From positions 1-18,951 of the forward strand of contig WRKN01000023.1 of assembly GCA_009778055.1 (NCBI GenBank): a stretch of 18,951 bases of DNA, given 5' to 3'. Position numbers and translations under genes: made by a program. Below the pieces are notes generated by a model. The model was not told where the DNA came from. It searched no databases and saw only the letters and a list, made by a program, of their open reading frames with translations. Shown here one piece after another: positions 1 through 7,768 of this stretch (position 1 is its first letter; the number at the start of each line of letters is the position of its first letter). This DNA is from Synergistaceae bacterium (GTDB lineage: Bacteria; Synergistota; Synergistia; Synergistales; Aminobacteriaceae).

Positions 1-645
1 ACCGGAAGCGGCGGTTTGACGATAGCGAGCGCGTCTGGCGGAACGCTGACCCTGAACGCCGTCAGCGGCCCGGCTATCAGCGCCAAAGGCGACATCGTGA
101 TTAACGGCGGTACGGTAAACGCCTCGACACAGGCCGCTAATACGCCGGTGATACACTCTGCATCCGGTTCCGTGACTATAACCGGCAACTCGAACGTGAC
201 CGTAGGGTCTGCCGGAGGTACGGGCATGGCCGTCAGATCCGCCGAAAGATCGGCGATCAAAGCCGGAAGTAACATCACCATCTCAACCACGGGAAATGTG
301 AACGCGACGGCAGCGGGCAGCGGTTTTGCGCTGGAAGCGGGAACTGTGTACAACATCATCGCCATTACGAACGGCACGACGAAATTGTTCGCCTCTGACG
401 ATAAGCATGCGTTCAACATCGCTCCGAACATCAGCGGGAACAGGACGTTGGTGTACGTAAACGGAAAATTATTCTGGGGAACTGAAGGCGGCGACCCCGG
501 CGGCGGAGGTGGCGGCGGTCCCAGCCCCAGCCCCAGCCCCGGCGGCGGTAGCAGCGGTGGCGGATGCTCAGCCTGGGGAGCGGGGGCGATGGCTTTTATT
601 GCGCTGGCAATGCCGCTGCTCATCAGGATCAGACGCCGTAAATAA
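1..645 (+). CDS. C-terminal part of a large surface protein with a Synerg-CTERM sorting tail (5' end outside window)
   Basis: The frame is open from base 1, so the TTG at 16 is not the true start and the N-terminus lies upstream. The visible 214 residues are rich in Gly, Ser, Thr, Asn and Val. Short strand-like units such as GDIVINGGTVNAS and SVTITGNSNVTV suggest a right-handed beta-helix or adhesin-like stalk. The tail has a Gly/Pro/Ser linker (Gly run, then repeated Pro-Ser), a GGGCSAWG motif, a hydrophobic helix of about 18 residues and a final RIRRRK. That layout is the Synerg-CTERM signal known from Synergistota, thought to direct processing and surface anchoring at the Cys-containing motif. 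The passenger's function is unknown. The identity of the tail is well supported; the beta-helix fold is inference. Confidence 0.85.
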   Translation, partial: TGSGGLTIASASGGTLTLNAVSGPAISAKGDIVINGGTVNASTQAANTPVIHSASGSVTITGNSNVTVGSAGGTGMAVRSAERSAIKAGSNITISTTGNVNATAAGSGFALEAGTVYNIIAITNGTTKLFASDDKHAFNIAPNISGNRTLVYVNGKLFWGTEGGDPGGGGGGGPSPSPSPGGGSSGGGCSAWGAGAMAFIALAMPLLIRIRRRK

Positions 646-920
646 CTAAAGAAGGAGCGGGAAATTTATAGCGAACATGAGGGCGGTCATTAGCTGGCTG
701 CCCTCATGCTTGCACAACGGCTCTTTGACGGCAACTCTGCCTCGCGTTTCAGGATATTTACAAGGCGCTCAATAAATGAGCCAGTACAGGATAAGTAACA
801 TTCTTTCGGGCATATTTGAACTCCGTCTCCTCGCAGGTTGATTTCCAAATTGAATTGCCTAATGGTATCCCCCGCCCCATTACACTATGAACAGAGTCAC
901 CAATACTTTTTAACTCCAGT
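646..920. other. Intergenic region without a convincing gene
   Basis: About 370 bases separate the surface protein from the efflux adaptor. The stretch is less GC-rich than its neighbours. It holds one hairpin (676-708), a candidate promoter at its far end, and a 66-codon minus-strand open frame (955 to 758) with no usable start. I recognise no gene in it. Confidence 0.6.
676..708 (+). terminator. Hairpin after the surface protein gene, possible weak terminator
   Basis: CATGAGGGC at 676-684 pairs perfectly with GCCCTCATG at 700-708 around a 15-base loop. It lies 31 bases after the stop codon of the surface protein. No T-run follows, so it may be an mRNA-end stabiliser or a factor-dependent terminator rather than an intrinsic one. 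Confidence 0.4.
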
Positions 921-949
921 TTAACTTTTACCGTGGCGGAGTTTAGAAT
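921..949 (+). promoter_or_regulatory. Candidate sigma-70 type promoter of the RND efflux operon
   Basis: TTAACT (921-926) and TAGAAT (944-949) are separated by 17 bases and match the -35 and -10 consensus at 4 and 5 of 6 positions. The start of the adaptor gene is 65 bases further on. This is a pattern match only. Confidence 0.35.
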
Positions 950-1014
950 GTCCGGTTAATATGTCTTCGTGACTTTATAGAGTTTTTCAGACAGTGATGC
1001 GAGGTGCGTGTGTA

Positions 1015-2088
1015 ATGAAAGAAATGAAGAAGAGGTCGAACCTGACGAGATTTATCGTCGTTCTTTTGCTGATCGGGGCCTCCGGCCTGGTCGGGTGGCG
1101 CATATTCAACCGGCCCAGGCCGGCTCAGGCCGTGAGCATATCGGCTATTCGCGAGCGCAACGGTATGCCGGTGACGACGTGGAACGTCGTCTCGGCCCCG
1201 TGGGAGTTCTGGCTGCCGCTTTATGGAACGGTTCGCACCTCCGGGCTGTCAGAGGTCTACGCCTACCAGGCGGAGTACGTCACGTCCTTCGCGGCGGAGG
1301 TAGGCGACGTCGTGAAGAAGGGGCAACTGCTGGCCTCGCTGGACTCCCGCAGGGCCGCTGAGAGGGTTCAGGCCGCAAACGCCCGCTACAGGGAAATTTC
1401 CATGAGGTATGAGCGCACTAAGGAACTGGAAAAAGCCGGCGGTTCCAGCAAACAGGAAGTGGAAAGCGCCTACTCGCAGTACAGGGACGCCGGAGCTTTG
1501 CTCCAGCAGCTTCAGACCGAGCTGTCCCGGCACAAGGTGGTCTCCCCCATCGACGGCGTGGTCATGCAGCGCAACGCCGAACTCGGGCTACTGGCCAGCG
1601 CCGGAAGGCCCCTGTTCGTCATAGGCGACCCGAAACTTTTCGAGATTGTCATAGAGCTTTCCCCGCGATATGTCTTTATGGTCAACGCCGGCGAGAAAGC
1701 GAGTTTTTTGAACGGCGGCGCGTGGGAGGAGGCCCTGGTAAAGCGGGTGGATCCGATGGCCGACTCCGTGACCGGGCTTTATAAAGTGGTGCTGGACGTG
1801 CAGAGCACGCGGCTCCACATAGGCGCGTCCGTGGAGGCGCGGATACGCATAGAACACGCGGATAACGCCGTCATGGTTCCGTACGAAAGCGTACGCGAAA
1901 CCTCGGACACGGCAAAGGTCTACGTTTGCTCGGGGGACGTGGCGGTGGAGCGGGTGGTCATGAAAGGGCGCACGAACGACCAGGGGCGCACTCGTATCCT
2001 CGGCGGGCTGGAAAACGGCGAGGTCATCGTGCTCAAGGGAGCGGATCGTATGTACGACGGCGCCAGAATCTGGCCCCAGGAAATCTGA
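1015..2088 (+). CDS. RND efflux periplasmic adaptor subunit (HlyD/AcrA family membrane fusion protein)
   Basis: In this family the adaptor bridges an inner-membrane RND pump and an outer-membrane TolC-type channel. The 357-residue product starts with a basic stretch and one hydrophobic helix (about residues 9-28) with no lipobox, so it is probably membrane-anchored rather than a lipoprotein. A split lipoyl domain follows: the first half carries VGDVVKKGQLLASLD and the second carries HKVVSPIDGVV. A helical hairpin between them is rich in Glu, Arg, Ala and Gln. A beta-barrel and membrane-proximal region complete the usual layout. I chose ATG 1015 because GAGGTG at 1001-1006 sits 8 bases upstream; the in-frame GTG at 994 and ATG at 997 lack such a site. 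The RND permease begins 18 bases after the stop, so the two form an operon. No TolC homologue is in the window and the substrate is unknown. Confidence 0.9.
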   Translation: MKEMKKRSNLTRFIVVLLLIGASGLVGWRIFNRPRPAQAVSISAIRERNGMPVTTWNVVSAPWEFWLPLYGTVRTSGLSEVYAYQAEYVTSFAAEVGDVVKKGQLLASLDSRRAAERVQAANARYREISMRYERTKELEKAGGSSKQEVESAYSQYRDAGALLQQLQTELSRHKVVSPIDGVVMQRNAELGLLASAGRPLFVIGDPKLFEIVIELSPRYVFMVNAGEKASFLNGGAWEEALVKRVDPMADSVTGLYKVVLDVQSTRLHIGASVEARIRIEHADNAVMVPYESVRETSDTAKVYVCSGDVAVERVVMKGRTNDQGRTRILGGLENGEVIVLKGADRMYDGARIWPQEI

Positions 2089-2106
2089 GCAGGCGCGGCC
2101 GATAAC

Positions 2107-5100
2107 ATGTGGCTGATAAGGAGTTCGGTCAGGCGGCCGGTGCTGACGACCGTTATAACGCTTGTATTGATTCTTTTGGGGGGGTATTCGTTCACGAAAA
2201 TGGGGGTGGCGCTGCTGCCCAGAATGGACACTCCCGTCGTGATGGTGCGCGCCAACTATGACGGCGCCGGCCCCGCCGAGACGGAATCCGCCCTTGTAAT
2301 CCCCTTCGAGAACGCCATCGCCCGGGTGGAGGGGGTGAAGTCCATCCGCGGCACCGCGCGCAGCGGCAGCGGGGTGGTCATCGTGGAACTGGAAGACGAA
2401 GTGGACAACGCCCAGGCCGCCATGGACATCGCCACGCAGGTGCGCGCCCTTACCCTGCCGGACGGAGTGAGGGATCCCTCCGTGGTCAAATTCGACATCA
2501 ACGCGCGTCCGTTCATGACGCTGGTAGTGGTGTCCGACCTTCCGGCCTCGCAGGTGCGCGACATCGCGGAGGAACAGATATCCAAGCGCCTGACTCAGCT
2601 TTTTGGCATGGCGACGGCGGAGGTCATCGGCGGACTCACCCGCCAGATTCACGTGGAGGTTGACCCCCTTGCCCTCAAGATGCACGACCTCAGCATAACG
2701 CGCGTGGCCGAGACGATAAAGAAGTCAAACCGCAACGAGCCCGCCGGGCAGATCGCCGCCGGGGCCAAAGAAATATCCCTGCGCTTTACGGGGGAGGCCC
2801 AAAACCCCGCCGAGCTGGGAAATATTTCCATGTCGCTGGCGAACGGCTCCGGCATTATGCTGGGCGACCTGGCCGAGATAAGGGATACCGTGGAGGAGGA
2901 GCGCAGCCTGTCGCGCTTCAACGGCAGCCCCGCCGTGACAATAGACCTGGTGGCCCGCCCCAACACCAACGTGGTGGCTTTGGCGGAGCGCGTCTACCGG
3001 GAACTTGAGCTGATTCAACCCTCCCTGCCCGAGGGAATGAGTGTCAACGTAATTTTCGACAACAGCGTCTATGTAGATGAATCCATCAAAAACGTCATAT
3101 CGGACATGCTGCTGGCGGTGCTTCTCACCTCCGTGGCGCTATACTTCTGTCTGCAGCGCTTCGGGGCCATGCTGGCCGCGGTTCTGACGCTTCCCACCTC
3201 GCTGATAGCCACTTTCATCGTCCAGTTCCTTTACGGTTTCACGCTCAACATGATGAGCACCCTCGGCCTGGCGATATCTGTCGGGGTGCTGGTGGCCAAC
3301 GCCATTCTGGTACTGGAGAACATCTATCGCTACCGGGAGATGGGTTACGACGCTCTGGAGTCCGCCGAGCGCGGGGCGGCGGAAATAGCGGTGGCGCTCC
3401 TGGCCAACGTTGCCACGAACCTGGGCGTTTTCATCCCCATCGCGTTCATGGGCGGCACGCTGGGGCAGATGTTCGCCCAGTTTGCCCTGACCGTCGTCAT
3501 CACCACGCTGGTTTCGCTCTACTCCGCGTTCTCCCTGACGCCGATGATAGCGGCTCACCTTGGCGGCAAGCCGGGAGCTCCCCTGCCGCCGCTGACCCGC
3601 GTCGTCACAGGCTGGTGGCAGGTAGCCTTCGAGGAACTCAAACGTATGCACGTCTCCTTGAACAAGACCGCCATGCGTCATCCCATTCTGGTTTCTCTGC
3701 TGGTGGCCGCGCTCTGCTTCGGCGCTTACCGGGGGCTGGGCTACATCGGCTTCAACTTTATGCCGCGCGAAGACGAGGGGCGCATCAACATCGACATAGA
3801 GCTTTCGAGCGCCGCCTCCCTGCAAAACACAAGCGCTGTTCTGAGCAGTATCGAGGAGTACATCTCCCAGTTCGACTACGTCCGTTTTTACCGCGCGAGG
3901 GTGGGAGGCGGGCGTCAGAGCGCGACGAACGCCGGCTCGGTTTTCGTTTTTCTGACGGACGCGAAGACCCGCCCTTCCGTTTTTGAAATCGCGGCGGAGT
4001 GGCGCAGGCATTTCGCTCCCCTGCCGGACGCGGACATTTCCATTGCCTCGGCCGGCAGCATGGGCATGGGGCTGGGAGGCTGGGGGAAGCCCATATCGGT
4101 TTCCATCATCGGGCCGGACATAGACGAGCTGAGCCGCATATCCGAGGCGGTTTTGACGGAGATGCGGAACACCGCCGGGCTTATGGACGTTCAGTCCGAC
4201 TGGAGGATGGGGCGGGAGGAAATACGCTTCTACCCGAACTATTACAGGCTGGGGAGGCTGGGGCTTTCCTTCGGCGACGTGGCGACGGAGGTCAACGGTT
4301 ACCTGACGGGATACAACGCGGGAAAATACCGCGAGGACGGAAAAGAATACGACATTTTGGTGAGACTGCCGCGCAGTTGGACCGGCAGCGCCCATAAGAT
4401 GGCCGGCGCTCCGGTGCGCACCCCTGTGGGCTTTATGCCGCTTTACGACCTGATGGACGTACGCCCGGGAACGGGCCCCACCACGATCTTCCGGGAGGAC
4501 AGGCAGCGCAGGGTCACGGTGGACGCCAACACGGGCCGGGGAATCTCGGTTGGCGAGATAATGAGAGATTTGCAGCCGAGGCTCGCCGAAATTGAGCTGC
4601 CTTCGGGCTACCGCCTGAGCTACGGCGGAGACATCCGCAACATCAACGAGAACTACGCGAACATGTTTGCCGTGCTGGGCCTGGGCATAGCGATAATATT
4701 CCTGATCATCGCGGGGCTGCTGGAGTCCTGGACGTTCGCGCTGATAGTCATGATTACGCTGCCTCTGGCGGGGGTGGGCGTCGTTCCTATGATGCTTGCC
4801 ACGAACAGCAATTTCACGGTTTTCGCCCTTTTGGGTTTGGTCATGATGAGCGGGCTGACGGTAAACAACGCGATAGTCATCGTGGATTACGCCGAGATGC
4901 TCCGCCGTCAGGGCGTCCACTACAGGCGCGCCATAATAGAGAGCTGCCATACCCGTTTCCGCCCGATTTTCATGACGACCCTGACAACGTTCATAGCTCT
5001 CATACCAATGATGTACTCCGGCGGCGCTGGCTCGCAGCTAAAGTCCCCCATGGCCATCGTAACGACGGGGGGCCTGATGGGAGGGTGCGTCCTGGCCCTT

Positions 5101-5154
5101 TACGTCATCCCCATGATTTACAACGAAATATGGAAGCTGAGGCTGGGCAGATAA
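2107..5154 (+). CDS. RND efflux transporter permease (AcrB/MexB-like), proton-relay aspartates absent
   Basis: The product has 1015 residues, the usual length for a 12-helix RND pump. TM1 begins near residue 12, followed by a large periplasmic porter loop, TM2-6 (about 330-485), a short linker, TM7 near 527, a second porter loop and TM8-12 (about 850-1010). The family motif FxGGTxGxxxxxFA appears as FMGGTLGQMFAQFA near residue 447. TM4 reads SVGVLVANAILVLEN, where AcrB has the proton-carrying pair D407-D408; here the two positions are A397 and N398. In TM10 the AcrB K940 position is N920 (GLTVNNAIVIVDYAE). The arginine of the conserved RFRP motif near TM11 is kept. The frame is intact and well conserved, so this looks like a working pump with a different coupling mechanism rather than a decayed gene. 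It pairs with the adaptor directly upstream. The substrate cannot be told from the sequence. Confidence 0.93.
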   Translation: MWLIRSSVRRPVLTTVITLVLILLGGYSFTKMGVALLPRMDTPVVMVRANYDGAGPAETESALVIPFENAIARVEGVKSIRGTARSGSGVVIVELEDEVDNAQAAMDIATQVRALTLPDGVRDPSVVKFDINARPFMTLVVVSDLPASQVRDIAEEQISKRLTQLFGMATAEVIGGLTRQIHVEVDPLALKMHDLSITRVAETIKKSNRNEPAGQIAAGAKEISLRFTGEAQNPAELGNISMSLANGSGIMLGDLAEIRDTVEEERSLSRFNGSPAVTIDLVARPNTNVVALAERVYRELELIQPSLPEGMSVNVIFDNSVYVDESIKNVISDMLLAVLLTSVALYFCLQRFGAMLAAVLTLPTSLIATFIVQFLYGFTLNMMSTLGLAISVGVLVANAILVLENIYRYREMGYDALESAERGAAEIAVALLANVATNLGVFIPIAFMGGTLGQMFAQFALTVVITTLVSLYSAFSLTPMIAAHLGGKPGAPLPPLTRVVTGWWQVAFEELKRMHVSLNKTAMRHPILVSLLVAALCFGAYRGLGYIGFNFMPREDEGRINIDIELSSAASLQNTSAVLSSIEEYISQFDYVRFYRARVGGGRQSATNAGSVFVFLTDAKTRPSVFEIAAEWRRHFAPLPDADISIASAGSMGMGLGGWGKPISVSIIGPDIDELSRISEAVLTEMRNTAGLMDVQSDWRMGREEIRFYPNYYRLGRLGLSFGDVATEVNGYLTGYNAGKYREDGKEYDILVRLPRSWTGSAHKMAGAPVRTPVGFMPLYDLMDVRPGTGPTTIFREDRQRRVTVDANTGRGISVGEIMRDLQPRLAEIELPSGYRLSYGGDIRNINENYANMFAVLGLGIAIIFLIIAGLLESWTFALIVMITLPLAGVGVVPMMLATNSNFTVFALLGLVMMSGLTVNNAIVIVDYAEMLRRQGVHYRRAIIESCHTRFRPIFMTTLTTFIALIPMMYSGGAGSQLKSPMAIVTTGGLMGGCVLALYVIPMIYNEIWKLRLGR

Positions 5155-5175
5155 GAAATTTTTAATAATTTCCGG

Positions 5176-5211
5176 CCGATAGAACGCGTTCAAATCAACG
5201 CGTTCTATCGG
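5176..5211. terminator. Perfect 15-bp hairpin between convergent operons, probable bidirectional terminator
   Basis: CCGATAGAACGCGTT (5176-5190) and AACGCGTTCTATCGG (5197-5211) are exact complements around a 6-base loop. The hairpin lies 21 bases after the RND permease stop and also contains the minus-strand stop codon of the FeoB-associated protein (5195-5197). Neither side has a clean T-run: on the minus strand an A/T-rich stretch begins 5 bases after the stem. Its position between convergent genes and its strength argue for termination in both directions. Confidence 0.7.
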
Positions 5212-5344
5212 CGCAATTCCCGCGGTATGGGCAGCCGTCGCATCCGCGTTGTTTTTTTCCGCGGCATGCCCATACAATGGCGCATATAACGGTTATGACA
5301 AGGACGCCCAAAACGACGAAGTCAAAAAAGCCAAAAACATTCAT
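5195..5344 (-). CDS. FeoB-associated Cys-rich membrane protein
   Basis: This 49-residue protein has one transmembrane helix (about residues 7-27) followed by a short basic tail with four cysteines in CRGKKQRGCDGCPYRGNC. That is the pattern of the small FeoB-associated Cys-rich family, usually encoded directly after feoB and thought to assist ferrous iron uptake; its exact role is not established. The start at 5344 lies 4 bases after the feoB stop, and GGGGTGAGG across that stop serves as ribosome binding site. A longer frame reaches 5401 but would run deep into feoB without a better start. The stop codon falls in the loop and first stem base of the terminator hairpin. It is the last gene of the feoA-feoB operon. 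Confidence 0.85.
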   Translation of the reverse strand: MNVFGFFDFVVLGVLVITVICAIVWACRGKKQRGCDGCPYRGNCADRTR

Positions 5345-5348
5345 GCCC

Positions 5349-7370
5349 TCACCCCAGCAGCCGGCCTGTTTGATATATGGCAAACGCGGCCAGCCACGCA
5401 AAACCCGTCTGGTACGCTATGATAAAAAACGTCCCCTTAAAACTGCCAAGCTCGCGTTTTACAATGGCGACCGCCGCCACGCAAGGCGTGTACAGCAGCG
5501 TGAACACCAGGAAGCTGAACGCGGTAAGCGGTGAGAATAACGTGCGCAGCGTATCGCCAAGCTCCGCCGCGCTTGCGCCGGTCAGCACGGCCAGCGTGCT
5601 TATAACGGCTTCCTTTGCCATGAATCCCGTTATAAGCCCCGTCGCTACCCGCCAGTCCGAAAAGCCGATGGGAGCGAATACCGCGCTTAAAAACCGCCCC
5701 GCCACGGCAAGCATACTGTCCGCGCTGTCGGCAACGTGGTTCAAGCGTATGTCGAAGGACTGTAAAAACCAAATCACAATGGTCGCGAGAAAGATAACCG
5801 TAAACGCCCTTTGGACGAAATCGTTGGTTCTCTCCCATAAAAGCAGCAGCACGTTTTTCATGGATGGGAAGCGGTAATTCGGCAGTTCCATCACAAACGG
5901 AACAGGCGCGCCCTTGTATACCGTTTTTTTCATAATAAACCCGGAAAAGACGCCCAGCAAAATGCCGATCAGATAGAGACCGGTAATTACCAGCGCCTGA
6001 TACCCTGGAAAAAACGCGGCGGTAAAAAGAGCATATATCGGTATTTTCGCGCTGCAGCTCATAAAGGGGGTAAGGAAGATCGTCATTTTTTTATCGCGCT
6101 CGCTTGCCAAAGTTCGCGTGGCCATAACCGCGGGAACCGTGCAGCCGAAGCCCATCAGCATGGGAACGAAACTGCGCCCGGACAGCCCGATTTTACGAAG
6201 CGGTTTGTCCATAATAAACGCCACCCTTGCCATATAACCGCTGTCCTCCAATATGGACAAAAAGAAAAACAGCGTTACAATGACAGGCACAAAGCTGAGA
6301 ACCGCTCCCACGCCTGCGAATATGCCGTCGTTAATCAGCGACTGGAGAACGGGGTTGAGCCCGTACGCTTCTAAAGTTACCTCGACCCCTTCGCCCAGTT
6401 TTTCTATTCCCCACTCAAAAAGCTCGCTGAGGGGCACTCCGATAACGCCGAACGTGAGCCAGAAAACCGCAAGCATGATTCCTAAAAAAGCGGGGAAAGC
6501 CAATATTTTGTGGGTCAACAGGGAATCAATATGTACGCTGCGCCGGTACGCGCGGCTTTCTTTCACTTTTGCGACGCATTTTTCGCAGACGTCCTCGATA
6601 AAGTTATACCGCATATCGGCCATAGCCGCTTCCCTGTCGGTATCCAGTTCCGTTTCCATTTCTTTTACGGCATGTTCGATGGTATCAGCCTCATTTTGAG
6701 AAAGCCGCAAACTTTCAAGCATGGGGACATCGCCTTCCACCAGTTTCGCGGCGGCGAAACGCGCTGGAACGCCCTGCCTGCCCGCGTGGTCCTCAATCAG
6801 ATAAGAAATCGCGTGAATGACCCTATGTACAGCGCCGTCAGGCTCCGAACCGCCGGGACAAAAATCTATGCGCTCCGGCTTCCTGCGGTTTCGCGCGGTG
6901 TCGACGGCCTGCTCCATAAGTTCGGACAGCCCCTGGTTTTTTGCCGCGGACACGGGCACGACCGGTATGCCGAGAAGTTCCCGCATTTGCAGTATAGCGA
7001 TGCTTCCGTTGTTGGCTTGAACCTCATCCATCATGTTAAGCGCGAGAACCATGGGGATTTGCAATTCTATAAGCTGCAGGGTCAGATATAAATTGCGCTC
7101 TATATTGGTCGCGTCCACTATGTTGATAATCCCGTCCGGTTTTTCTTTCAGCAGGAAATCGCGGGTTATTATTTCATCGCCGGCATAAGGGGACAGCGAG
7201 TAAATACCGGGCAGATCGACCATAGTAATATCTTTATGCCCTGTAACTGAACCCGTTTTTTGCTCGACCGTCACGCCGGGGAAATTTCCAACGCGCTGGC
7301 TGGAGCCTGTAAGCTGATTGAACAGCGTGCTCTTGCCGCTGTTTTGGTTTCCAACGAGAGCGAATATCAT
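5349..7370 (-). CDS. feoB: Ferrous iron transport protein B (FeoB), GTPase-gated Fe2+ permease
   Basis: The 673-residue product imports Fe2+ across the inner membrane. The N-terminal G domain shows the P-loop GNQNSGKST (residues 7-15), the G2-type stretch with NFPGVTVEQK, DLPG (52-55) and NMMD in place of the usual NKxD, as is common in FeoB. A helical GDI-like spacer runs to about residue 275. The membrane part follows, with two gate domains (PFMSCSAKIP and LYTPCVAAVA carry the gate-type Cys-Pro and Pro-Cys pairs) and ends in a tail of repeated helices. Its start overlaps the feoA stop by four bases (ATGA), so the two are translationally coupled; GAGGAGG lies just upstream. It is shorter than the E. 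coli protein of about 773 residues but has all domains. Confidence 0.97.
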   Translation of the reverse strand: MIFALVGNQNSGKSTLFNQLTGSSQRVGNFPGVTVEQKTGSVTGHKDITMVDLPGIYSLSPYAGDEIITRDFLLKEKPDGIINIVDATNIERNLYLTLQLIELQIPMVLALNMMDEVQANNGSIAILQMRELLGIPVVPVSAAKNQGLSELMEQAVDTARNRRKPERIDFCPGGSEPDGAVHRVIHAISYLIEDHAGRQGVPARFAAAKLVEGDVPMLESLRLSQNEADTIEHAVKEMETELDTDREAAMADMRYNFIEDVCEKCVAKVKESRAYRRSVHIDSLLTHKILAFPAFLGIMLAVFWLTFGVIGVPLSELFEWGIEKLGEGVEVTLEAYGLNPVLQSLINDGIFAGVGAVLSFVPVIVTLFFFLSILEDSGYMARVAFIMDKPLRKIGLSGRSFVPMLMGFGCTVPAVMATRTLASERDKKMTIFLTPFMSCSAKIPIYALFTAAFFPGYQALVITGLYLIGILLGVFSGFIMKKTVYKGAPVPFVMELPNYRFPSMKNVLLLLWERTNDFVQRAFTVIFLATIVIWFLQSFDIRLNHVADSADSMLAVAGRFLSAVFAPIGFSDWRVATGLITGFMAKEAVISTLAVLTGASAAELGDTLRTLFSPLTAFSFLVFTLLYTPCVAAVAIVKRELGSFKGTFFIIAYQTGFAWLAAFAIYQTGRLLG

Positions 7371-7597
7371 ACGGCCTCCTCCTCGACCGTTATTTTTTCC
7401 GCATCCTCCAGGCGCAGCGTCAAAACATACCCCCGGATCAGCAATTCTATAGGGTCGCCCATCGGAGCGGCTTTTTTTACGGTAACAACGGTGCGGGGCG
7501 TGATACCCATTTCCAGGAACCGCCGCCTCAATACCTTTTCGCCGCCGACAGCCAAAACGCGGCCGCTCTGTCCGATAGCCAAATCCCGCAAAGTCAT
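7367..7597 (-). CDS. feoA: Ferrous iron transport protein A (FeoA), SH3-like
   Basis: This is a 76-residue protein with the FeoA fold signature: LRDLAIGQSGRVLAVGG, then LRRRFLEMGITPRTVVTV, and a closing PIELLIRGYVLTLRLEDAEKI. FeoA is a small cytoplasmic SH3-like partner that binds or stimulates FeoB. It is first in the operon, with GGGGGA 8 bases before its ATG. Its stop overlaps the feoB start (ATGA). A regulatory region with two palindromes lies immediately upstream. Confidence 0.95.
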   Translation of the reverse strand: MTLRDLAIGQSGRVLAVGGEKVLRRRFLEMGITPRTVVTVKKAAPMGDPIELLIRGYVLTLRLEDAEKITVEEEAV

Positions 7598-7617
7598 TTT
7601 TATTTCCCCCGTCTGTT

Positions 7618-7654
7618 GTTAGGTATATCTAACTAGAAGTTAGCATAGACTAAT
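7618..7654. promoter_or_regulatory. Two tandem palindromes, candidate metal-regulator operator for feoAB and the DtxR-type gene
   Basis: GTTAG-N6-CTAAC occupies 7618-7633 and a near-copy, GTTAG-N6-CTAAT, occupies 7639-7654. The centres are 21 bases apart, close to two turns of the helix, so two dimers could bind the same face. The core TTAG(N6)CTAA resembles the established DtxR-family operator (TTAGG...CCTAA type). The region lies between feoA and the divergent DtxR-type gene, directly downstream of the feo -35 box, where binding would block the promoter. Confidence 0.7.
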
Positions 7655-7659
7655 CCCCC

Positions 7660-7665
7660 TGTCAA
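7660..7665 (-). promoter_or_regulatory. -35 box of the feoAB promoter
   Basis: Read on the minus strand, this is a perfect TTGACA. The -10 region expected 17 bases on (around TAACTT, a poor match) falls inside the first palindrome met. A good -35 with a weak -10 buried in an operator suits a strongly repressed iron-uptake promoter. Confidence 0.5.
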
Positions 7666-7713
7666 TAGATTCGTGAACCTTACGCTTCTTGCGGGTTTGC
7701 CCGGAGATATTCA

Positions 7714-7722
7714 TGTTATACT
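7714..7722 (+). promoter_or_regulatory. Extended -10 promoter of the DtxR-type regulator gene
   Basis: TG-T-TATACT at 7714-7722 is an extended -10 element, needing little -35 support. Transcription would begin near 7729, about 40 bases before the TTG start at 7769. The palindromes lie some 60-110 bases upstream, so repression from them would be less direct than for feoAB. Confidence 0.45.
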
Positions 7723-7768
7723 TCCGCATGGATGGTATCACGTGAGAACTTACGCGGGAGGCAGCGGT

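Noticed and set aside
519..540. CCCCAG tandem repeat as a mobile or CRISPR-like repeat
   Set aside because: It encodes the Pro-Ser linker of the sorting tail and stays in frame.
677..775. Short plus-strand frame starting with ATG 677 inside the hairpin
   Set aside because: The only ribosome-binding-like sequence is about 18 bases away, the translation looks non-protein-like, and the hairpin explains the local structure.
1588..2685. 365-codon minus-strand open frame opposite the adaptor and permease genes
   Set aside because: It spans two well-supported plus-strand genes and has no recognisable motif or ribosome binding site.
3139..4950. 603-codon minus-strand open frame opposite the RND permease
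   Set aside because: It is a GC-driven shadow of a clearly coding plus strand; its translation is a low-complexity His/Arg/Gln/Val-rich sequence with no domain.
5038..5277. 79-codon minus-strand frame crossing the terminator hairpin
   Set aside because: It overlaps the FeoB-associated gene in another phase and the end of the RND permease, and shows no protein family features.
7673..7768. Longer N-terminus for the DtxR-type regulator
   Set aside because: It starts upstream of the likely transcription start and adds residues absent from the family; TTG 7769 has a well-placed ribosome binding site.
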